Origin: Planctomycetota bacterium
GTDB lineage: Bacteria > Planctomycetota > Phycisphaerae > Phycisphaerales > Phycisphaeraceae
Assembly (NCBI GenBank): GCA_016350165.1
Contig: CP066225.1
Coordinates: 4,154,001 to 4,218,000 of the forward strand
Reading direction: 5' to 3'
Length of the DNA stretch: 64,000 nucleotides
Shown piece after piece: positions 57,887 through 64,000 of the stretch. Under the pieces are notes generated by a model. That model made no database searches. It was not told the DNA's origin and worked only from the letters and a program-made list of their open reading frames with translations. Numbering within the stretch: the first letter of the stretch is position 1; each line of letters opens with the position of its first letter. The position numbers and the translations under genes were made by a program.

Positions 57887-59212
57887 ATGACTGACACTGG
57901 ATCACAACAACCCAAAACGCCACACTTACTTCCACGCATCATGTCCGTGGCACTGATCAATGGTATCGGTGCGATCTTTCTGTTAGTTCTCAATTTTATT
58001 CTCGCTCGTAAATTGGGGAAAGATGGTGTTGGGATCTATAACTATGCTTGGGCATGGATCGAAGTTGTTGTTGTCTTCAGTACGCTTGGATTGAACAAGC
58101 TTGCAATGCGCGATGTTGCATACCACGTCACTCATAACGCATGGACGAAGTTACGTGGCTTACTCATCGGTTCAACAGCCATGCTCACAGCATCAGCTGT
58201 GATCGCTTCAGGTTTATTAGCCGTTGTGTTTTACTTTTTCCTCGATAATGTCTTTGAGTTGATTTTTTTACAAGCAGTCTTGCTCGGCCTTGCAGTGATA
58301 CCATTCCGGTCACTAGCGTTTCATTTTTATGGCATACTGCTTGGTCTGCGAAAATCTATGCAAGCGCAAATCCCGATGTTCATCGGACAGCCATTCTTCA
58401 CGATTATCATATTTCTCATCATCATGTGGTACTACGGCATCTCTCAAATCACTGGTCTTAGTGCTGTGACAGCCTCCATGTTGAGCGCATTACTCGTCGC
58501 ACTTATTTCACTAGTAATCAGTTTTAAATATATTCCACGTGAAGTGCTCTCAGTTAAATCAGAGTACACACCGATTCCATGGCTAAAAGTCGCCATGCCC
58601 ATGATGTTCATGGCTTCAATGGCGCTTATCAATATTCGGGCCGACATTATCATGATCGGTTTGCTCGGGCGTTCCGATGATCTGACTGGTGAAGTGGGTG
58701 TTTACACGATTGCCAGTCGATGTTCTGAATTGATACGTTTCGGCATCCTCGCTGTGAATCCCGTCATCGTCGGTTTGATCGCTAAGCATCATGCAACGAA
58801 GCAGCATGATAAGCTGAAACATGTCGTCAAATCATCCGCTCGTTATTTACTCTTTGGTGCGCTAGCGAGTGTTGCTGCACTTTATTTCTTTGGCCAACCA
58901 ATCCTCAGCATCTTCGGTTCAGGTTTTGAAGTTGGTTATACCGCTCTAATGATTCTCGCGATAGGGCAGTTCATGACGATCGCACTCGGTCCTGTTGATG
59001 CAACACTAATTATGACAGGCCATCATCACATTGCTCTTATTGGTTTATTAATTGCTACGATCGTCAATCTGATTTTAAACGCGGTCCTCATACCACAGTT
59101 CGGTATGACCGGTGCCGCAATTGCAACTGCAACATCAGCAACCATTTGGTCGACAATTCTTGCGATGGCAGTCGTTAAAAAACTGCATTTCCGCCCGTTT
59201 GCATTCTTTTAA
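57887..59212 (+). CDS. Wzx-type polysaccharide flippase
   Basis: This 441-residue polytopic protein of the MATE/MurJ/Wzx fold has about 12 membrane segments, with ARKLGKDGVGIYNYAWAW near the start, typical of O-antigen or oligosaccharide flippases. It would move lipid-linked repeat units to the periplasmic side. It ends only 3 bases from the stop of the opposing GT2 gene, with no terminator between. It is part of the same unit as the GT2/DUF2304 genes. A polymerase (Wzy) was not seen in the window. Confidence 0.88.
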   Translation: MTDTGSQQPKTPHLLPRIMSVALINGIGAIFLLVLNFILARKLGKDGVGIYNYAWAWIEVVVVFSTLGLNKLAMRDVAYHVTHNAWTKLRGLLIGSTAMLTASAVIASGLLAVVFYFFLDNVFELIFLQAVLLGLAVIPFRSLAFHFYGILLGLRKSMQAQIPMFIGQPFFTIIIFLIIMWYYGISQITGLSAVTASMLSALLVALISLVISFKYIPREVLSVKSEYTPIPWLKVAMPMMFMASMALINIRADIIMIGLLGRSDDLTGEVGVYTIASRCSELIRFGILAVNPVIVGLIAKHHATKQHDKLKHVVKSSARYLLFGALASVAALYFFGQPILSIFGSGFEVGYTALMILAIGQFMTIALGPVDATLIMTGHHHIALIGLLIATIVNLILNAVLIPQFGMTGAAIATATSATIWSTILAMAVVKKLHFRPFAFF

Positions 59213-59215
59213 GAT

Positions 59216-60109
59216 TTAGTTGCCGTAGCTATCCAACCGCTTGAATGTTCGCAACATGAATGAGTAGATGAAAAGCTTTGTCCATAAACTAAAGTTACAA
59301 GGTATATTGAAGAAACTCCCAATAGACCGTGTGCCTTCACTTAATATTAAACCAATTTGCTTCTGTATTTTCAGGTTATTCCGCTCTTTCAGTGTTAGTA
59401 AACCATCCCATTCTTTAAGCATGCGATCTGCAATTAAACTTCGATATTCACCAATCACATCGTATCGGCTGCTTTTGTTTTTGCCATGCGCATGAATCTT
59501 AGCAATGCACTGATCCTGTATGATTTTGCACTGACTGAAAATACGCAAATTCATCATCCAGAACAGCCAATCTTCACGGTATCGCATTTCTAAATCAAAA
59601 TTCTGATCCACCAACTCAGCTTTAAACACAACAGCTGACGTACTGACCGGATTGCATGCAGTCATCACTTCACGTAATCGATTCGGATTTAATTGCGGTG
59701 CTTTAGTTTTCTTGACAAATCGTTCATTGCGATAAAAAGAAATATCGAAAAGAAGACAACTTGCATCAGTATGTTCACGTGTAAAATCAAGCGGGTCACA
59801 AGCTAATTCATCATCAACATCAATAAAAATAAACCAATGCCCAGATGCTTTTATTAAGCCAACATTTCGTGCGGCAGAAGATCCCTTGTTGTCTTGTGAT
59901 TCAACAATGACTTGAGCAAACCCATGATTCGAAGCTGCAAATTGGTTGGCCACTGCAAGCGACTGATCTTCAGAGCCATCATTCACCAATACAACTTCAA
60001 CAACACCACGATGTGATTCGCTAATCTTGTAAAGCGAATCAAAATACCGTGGCAGAAAATTTTCGCCATTGTATACCGGTGTAATAATGCTCAATTCAGT
60101 CGCAGACAT
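59216..60109 (-). CDS. Family 2 glycosyltransferase
   Basis: This 297-residue GT2 enzyme starts SATELSIITPVYNGENFLPR and shows VNDGSEDQSL, SAARNVGL and FIDVDDEL, the acid motif of the active site. It is a cytoplasmic or membrane-associated sugar transferase. It is on the - strand behind the SAM hydrolase gene (51 bases) and has no ribosome site at its ATG; TAGACT lies 7 bases upstream and could be a -10 box. Substrate unknown; the place next to the flippase suggests the same glycan. Confidence 0.88.
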   Translation of the reverse strand: MSATELSIITPVYNGENFLPRYFDSLYKISESHRGVVEVVLVNDGSEDQSLAVANQFAASNHGFAQVIVESQDNKGSSAARNVGLIKASGHWFIFIDVDDELACDPLDFTREHTDASCLLFDISFYRNERFVKKTKAPQLNPNRLREVMTACNPVSTSAVVFKAELVDQNFDLEMRYREDWLFWMMNLRIFSQCKIIQDQCIAKIHAHGKNKSSRYDVIGEYRSLIADRMLKEWDGLLTLKERNNLKIQKQIGLILSEGTRSIGSFFNIPCNFSLWTKLFIYSFMLRTFKRLDSYGN

Positions 60110-60160
60110 AGTGATCAGTCTATCAGACAGGTAGATATATGCATATCTTGAAGTGTTTTT

Positions 60161-60961
60161 CTACTGATTGATTTTTTCGATAATAACAATGTCACCTATT
60201 CCACCGTCTAGTTCTTGAGCAGCATTACGATTTCGCACGCCAATTTCAAGCCTTGCTGACGATCCGAAATATGCAACCGCTGCACCCTCAGACACGTCAG
60301 CAAAAGTTTTACATATACCATGCAGACGTGTATCTTCGCCGCGTACAAGTAACTCTCCTTCATACTCTTCAAGCCAATTTTCATATTCATCACGACGAAT
60401 ATTGCTTAGCATGTTGCCGAAGTGATCAATCATCACGATATGGCCTGTCAAAATCTGATCATGAACAATCAATTCCGGTAAATTTAATTTCACCAGATCA
60501 TTTAACGTTGTGCCCATGTCTCGTAACATCACGCCACATGCTAAATGTGCCGATGCAGGTGCAAATATATCACGCCCATGAAATGTCTTGCTCTCTCCAA
60601 ACCAGTAATCAGGTTGATCCAACTCAATAATTGTCTCAGCACCATAGCGATTGATAACTTCAGTAAAAATTCCATTGTCAGGGCCAATCAGATACCCTAA
60701 CTCAAACTTCACTGCTATCGCTTTTCGTTCACTTCCAACGCCTGGATCGACAACCACAACATGAATCGTGCCACGAGGAAATGCTTCCATCGCATCGCAC
60801 AACAAATATCCGCCATACGCAATATCTTGAGCAGGTACTTCATGTGTGATATCAACAACCTTCACTTCAGGACAAATACTCCCTATAACCCCTTTCATTT
60901 GTCCGATGTAAGTGTCTTTTAATCCAAAATCAGTTAGCAATGTGATCATCGGTTTCATCAT
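60161..60961 (-). CDS. S-adenosyl-L-methionine hydrolase (DUF62 family)
   Basis: This 266-residue protein begins ITLLTDFGLKDTYIGQMKG and has THEVPAQDIAYGGYLL, VVDPGVGSERKAI and FHGRDIFAPASAHLA, which are the blocks of the DUF62/SAM hydroxide adenosyltransferase family. These enzymes split SAM with hydroxide to adenosine and methionine. GAGGAT lies before the ATG. It is in a - strand run (cinA, cpsB-type, this, GT2), with gaps of 49-78 bases. A role in glycan synthesis is not implied. Confidence 0.92.
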   Translation of the reverse strand: MMKPMITLLTDFGLKDTYIGQMKGVIGSICPEVKVVDITHEVPAQDIAYGGYLLCDAMEAFPRGTIHVVVVDPGVGSERKAIAVKFELGYLIGPDNGIFTEVINRYGAETIIELDQPDYWFGESKTFHGRDIFAPASAHLACGVMLRDMGTTLNDLVKLNLPELIVHDQILTGHIVMIDHFGNMLSNIRRDEYENWLEEYEGELLVRGEDTRLHGICKTFADVSEGAAVAYFGSSARLEIGVRNRNAAQELDGGIGDIVIIEKINQ

Positions 60962-61010
60962 ATCCTCTCATTCTTTTGCAGCGGATGATTAGATCGAAAC
61001 CTTTTGTGAT

Positions 61011-61793
61011 TTAGTACTGATCAGTAACAGTTGATTGTAAACCTAAAATCAATTCGCGTGGTTTTATCTCAGTCATTTCACGTATCGTCTGCTGCGAGTA
61101 CGTTGCCATAGCAATATCTAAGCCATCAATACGTGAGAAAATCGAGTCAGGCCGATGCGCATCCATTGCAAGAAACGTATAGTAGCCTGCATCCATCCAT
61201 CGGCGAATATTTACATCCGCCTGATACCCCGCTTCGCCAGTAAAACACTGGAAATTGCCTTGTAAAAGCACCCCTTCAGCCAACAGGCTTTCGAGATATT
61301 TATCAATCTTCTTCATTTCAGGCAGCCGTTCTGGGTGCGCAAGAATCGGCTTATATCCCTCACTCAACAAATACTCAAATGACTTGTTCACCCATCTTGC
61401 CCATTTGGGCTCCCAAAAATCAACTAACACATACTTAGACTTTGCAAGTGTGATGACTCCCTCTTCTTTCCATTCTTCAATCACACGCTTATGCAGCCTG
61501 ATTTCCCCACCAGTCCAAAGGGCGTAATTTAAATCACGTCCTACAAGTTCCTCCTCCATTTGTTCTACCCAACGATCAATATGTGAAGCCGACATAATTG
61601 GGAACATTTCTTTCCATATGTGTGGCGTACATATCGAGCCCACATAACCGTGAAGCTTCAACTCCTCAATAATCGCGATACTCTCTTCGATGTTCGCGCA
61701 CCCATCATCTACCCCCGGTATCAGATGGCAATGAATGTCTATCTTGCCTCTGGGGATCAGCTTCTCAAATTGGTCCTGTTCCGATTCCTGCAT
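61011..61793 (-). CDS. CpsB/YwqE-type PHP tyrosine phosphatase
   Basis: This 260-residue protein has the PHP metal motif KIDIHCHLIPGVDDG near the start, ICTPHIW, and later LAHPERLPEM and AMDAHRPDS, as in CpsB/YwqE phosphatases. These remove phosphate from the tyrosine cluster of BY-kinases and control capsule length. No Wzc-like kinase is visible in the window. AAGG lies 9 bases before the ATG. It fits the surrounding polysaccharide genes. Confidence 0.85.
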   Translation of the reverse strand: MQESEQDQFEKLIPRGKIDIHCHLIPGVDDGCANIEESIAIIEELKLHGYVGSICTPHIWKEMFPIMSASHIDRWVEQMEEELVGRDLNYALWTGGEIRLHKRVIEEWKEEGVITLAKSKYVLVDFWEPKWARWVNKSFEYLLSEGYKPILAHPERLPEMKKIDKYLESLLAEGVLLQGNFQCFTGEAGYQADVNIRRWMDAGYYTFLAMDAHRPDSIFSRIDGLDIAMATYSQQTIREMTEIKPRELILGLQSTVTDQY

Positions 61794-61871
61794 GTATCAA
61801 TACCTTCTAGTGCAGCTAATTTTTGCCAATAGCTAATTGTAGACGCGATTGACTACTTAAGCCCCCGCCAT

Positions 61872-63182
61872 TTACCCCGCATCATGAGATTCCAAATCAC
61901 GCGCCCATCTCAGATTATTCATCGGCTCATTCAGCAGCATAAATCGCAATCCCTGCAAACAACACTTCGCTGCACGGTCTCTAATCCGTTCACGACTGCC
62001 AGAAAGTCGCAAAAGTCCAGTAATACAAGTAGTTTCCCCTGTATTATTCTTTTTCGCGATCCCCATCCAAACTGTTCCCACCGGCTTCTCATCTGTCCCA
62101 CCATCAGGTCCAGCAATCCCCGTTACACCTATCCCATAATCTGCACCAGTTTCATGTACCGCTCCTTCCGCCATCGCTTTCACCACTTCCCTTGATACCG
62201 CACCATGCTCCACAAGCAATTCATGTGGCACCTTCAGCAATGCTTCCTTCATCTCATTCGAATACGTCACAAACCCACCCGCATAAACTGAACTCGATCC
62301 CGACACACTCGTTACCATCTCACCAATCATCCCACCTGTACAAGATTCCGCTGTCGCCAGTATCTTTCCCTGTTTTTTTAGCTCTTCCACAACAGTCTTC
62401 TGCAGCGTCACACCATCTCGTCCAAAAACGACAGTCCCCATTTTCTCTTCAACTGCCTTCGTTGTTGCTTCCAACTCCTGATCTGCTTCATCCACCTCAT
62501 CAAATTCAGCACGTACTCGCACCGAGCAAATCCCCTGGCTCACGGTTGTTCCAACAACAGGGTTACGATCTCTTGCCATCAATTCACCAAGCGTTTCTGC
62601 AACATCAGATTCCCCCATACCAAACGTATTTACTTTGCATGTTCTGATCACACGTTGCATCCCACCCATATCCAATAACTCAGGCTCAATCTTTTCCTTA
62701 AACATCGTCCGCATCTCAGACGGCACGCCCGGCATCACATAAATCACCGCACCATCCAACTCTGCCTTAATCCCCGGTGCAGTCCCACATCCATTCTCAA
62801 TCATCTCACTCCCCACAGGTTTCATCGCTTGCACCACATTACGCTCAGGCATCTCACGCTCTAACTTCTCAGTGAAGTACTCTTTCACTGATCCAAGCAT
62901 CTCCCCATCCTTCACAAGCTCCACACCCAACGCCTTAGCAAGTGCCTGTCTCGTCAGATCATCATCCGTCGGCCCAAGTCCACCACTTATTAGCACCACA
63001 CATGACCGCTCGCACATCGCTTCAATCACTTCACGGATCGCGCCCACCTCGTCCTCAACCGTCAGGTGCATTCCAACCTTCACACCAATCTTCGCTAGCT
63101 CGCCGCTCAACCACGCGCTGTTCGTATCCACCGTCTGTCCAAGAACCAGTTCATCACCAATTGAAATAATTGAAGCTTTCAT
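61872..63182 (-). CDS. cinA: CinA-family protein (MoCF-like plus nicotinamide-nucleotide amidase domains)
   Basis: This 436-residue protein has an N-terminal MoCF-like domain (SIGDELVLGQTVDTNSAWL, LISGGLGPTDDDLTRQAL) and a C-terminal CinA amidase domain (ATAESCTGGMIGEMVT, GVTGIAGPDGGT). The two have related jobs: hydrolysis of ADP-ribose compounds and NMN deamidation in NAD recycling. There is no ribosome site; TAAACT lies 6 bases before the ATG with TTGGTG 18 bases further up, so the mRNA may be leaderless. It stands divergent to folD across a 135-base gap. Confidence 0.93.
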   Translation of the reverse strand: MKASIISIGDELVLGQTVDTNSAWLSGELAKIGVKVGMHLTVEDEVGAIREVIEAMCERSCVVLISGGLGPTDDDLTRQALAKALGVELVKDGEMLGSVKEYFTEKLEREMPERNVVQAMKPVGSEMIENGCGTAPGIKAELDGAVIYVMPGVPSEMRTMFKEKIEPELLDMGGMQRVIRTCKVNTFGMGESDVAETLGELMARDRNPVVGTTVSQGICSVRVRAEFDEVDEADQELEATTKAVEEKMGTVVFGRDGVTLQKTVVEELKKQGKILATAESCTGGMIGEMVTSVSGSSSVYAGGFVTYSNEMKEALLKVPHELLVEHGAVSREVVKAMAEGAVHETGADYGIGVTGIAGPDGGTDEKPVGTVWMGIAKKNNTGETTCITGLLRLSGSRERIRDRAAKCCLQGLRFMLLNEPMNNLRWARDLESHDAG

Positions 63183-63305
63183 AACAAAAGTTTACCGCCC
63201 ACACCCCCGACTCACCAATCCACACCCTAAATATCAGCCAAATAACAGCCTGCCTCTCCCAATAACTGACCCCAGGCCAAACCTGCACAAAACCCCATTT
63301 CCCCC

Positions 63306-63311
63306 TATAAT
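63306..63311 (+). promoter_or_regulatory. -10 box of folD, leaderless
   Basis: A perfect TATAAT lies 6 bases before the ATG at 63318, with a C-rich spacer and no ribosome site. The arrangement matches that at gltX. A good -35 box was not found. Confidence 0.6.
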
Positions 63312-63317
63312 CCACCC

Positions 63318-64000
63318 ATGAGCGATCCAACAATCATTGACGGCAAAAAAGTTTCCAAACAGGTCCAAGAGCAGGCAGCAGCTCGCGTTGAGAAGATCAA
63401 GCAGGCCACTGGTGTCACACCATGCCTCGTCACTGTTCTCGTCGGCAGCGACCCCGCTTCCATCACCTACACTCAAATGAAGCGTAAACGCTGCGAAGCT
63501 GTTGGCATGAAGTCGATGAAAGTCGAACTTCCTACCGAAACAACCACTGAAGAGCTTCTCGCCAAGATCAAAGAGCTCGGCGACGACCCAGCCATCCACG
63601 GCATCCTCCTTCAGCACCCAGTTCCATCTCAAATCGATGAACGTGCGGCATTTGAAGCTATTCCAGCAGCTAAAGACGTCGACGGCGTCACCATCGCTTC
63701 ATTCGGTGCAATGGCATTCGACCTCCCCGGCTTCGGCTGTGCAACACCAGCAGGCATCTGTGATCTAATCGACGCCTACGACATCGACTGCACCGGCAAG
63801 CACGCAGTCGTCATCGGCCGCTCGCCAATCCTCGGCAAACCAATGGCCATGATGCTCCTCGCTCGCCATGCCACCGTCACCATTTGCCATTCACGCACAA
63901 CTGATCTCCCATCAGTCGTCAAGCAAGGCGACATCGTCGTCGCTGCCGTCGGCATCCCCAATTTCGTCAAGGGCGAGTGGCTCAAAGAAGGTGCAATCGT
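63318..64000 (+). CDS. folD: Methylene-tetrahydrofolate dehydrogenase/cyclohydrolase (3' end outside window)
   Basis: The first 227 codons are present of about 290. The start MSDPTIIDGKKVSKQVQEQ, the VLVGSDPASITYTQMKRKRCEAVGM block with the catalytic Lys, ILLQHPVPSQIDERAAFEAI, KDVDGVT and VVIGRSPILGKPMAMMLLAR (NADP site) are all typical FolD. It oxidises methylene-THF to methenyl-THF and hydrolyses it to formyl-THF in one-carbon metabolism. The family Y-x3-K motif is YTQMK here. It runs off the right edge in frame. Confidence 0.95.
   Translation, partial: MSDPTIIDGKKVSKQVQEQAAARVEKIKQATGVTPCLVTVLVGSDPASITYTQMKRKRCEAVGMKSMKVELPTETTTEELLAKIKELGDDPAIHGILLQHPVPSQIDERAAFEAIPAAKDVDGVTIASFGAMAFDLPGFGCATPAGICDLIDAYDIDCTGKHAVVIGRSPILGKPMAMMLLARHATVTICHSRTTDLPSVVKQGDIVVAAVGIPNFVKGEWLKEGAI

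Overview
The window looks like a chromosomal segment from a marine planctomycete of the class Phycisphaerae. This is inferred from gene content: a planctomycete-style pseudopilin inside a sugar cluster, a PEP-CTERM secreted protein, a DUF5658-like membrane protein, a kelch domain fused to a sodium/solute symporter, and CAZyme-like genes with no SusC/SusD pair. No RNA gene, CRISPR array or insertion sequence was recognised.

Layout. (1) 1-18.2 kb is a polysaccharide-use locus. It holds a secreted alginate-lyase-family protein (5' end outside the window), a LacI-type regulator with a fucose-isomerase-like gene, two related large secreted proteins of an unassigned toroid-like family, a pseudopilin, two Gfo/Idh/MocA dehydrogenases, an arabinose/fucose-isomerase-like protein, an L-rhamnose mutarotase, a kelch-symporter fusion broken by a single-base frameshift, and a cytoplasmic GH172 (DUF2961) glycosidase. 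The likely scheme is outside depolymerisation, sodium-coupled uptake, inside glycosidase action, then mutarotation, isomerisation and oxidation. (2) 18.2-30.3 kb is mixed housekeeping: SprT-like protein, OmpA-like lipoprotein, amidohydrolase, beta-hydroxyacid dehydrogenase, PEP-CTERM protein, DUF5009/NagX-type membrane acyltransferase, NUDIX, UDP-glucose dehydrogenase, siroheme nitrite/sulfite reductase and a small membrane protein. (3) 30.3-40.3 kb: ClpC, glutamyl-tRNA synthetase, EVE protein, PfkB kinase and a tandem pair of HDOD-GGDEF proteins. (4) 40.4-53.7 kb: two DUF4139-like paralogues, a PDZ-like secreted gene interrupted by an in-frame stop, aspartate-semialdehyde dehydrogenase, a 1400-residue TPR/PQQ-propeller protein and a chemoreceptor with two tandem extracytoplasmic CZB domains. 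(5) 54-64 kb: serine hydroxymethyltransferase, a surface-polysaccharide group (three GT2 enzymes, DUF2304, flippase, CpsB-type phosphatase), a SAM hydrolase, CinA, and the start of folD, which runs off the right edge.

Regulation seen directly: many rho-independent terminators, AT-rich promoter regions with TGTAA inverted repeats in the sugar locus, and several genes (gltX and folD most clearly) with a -10 box only 6-7 bases before the ATG, which suggests leaderless mRNAs. By eye, the + strand is G-rich in some 8-13 kb blocks (about 20-28 and 40-53 kb) and C-rich in others (about 13-19.7, 30-38.5 and 58-64 kb) regardless of gene direction.

The best candidates for something undescribed are the paired toroid-like secreted proteins with a shared set of motifs, one carrying a DUF1961-like C-terminus, and the sugar locus they sit in. 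Two broken reading frames (kelch-symporter, PDZ-like gene) need read-level confirmation.
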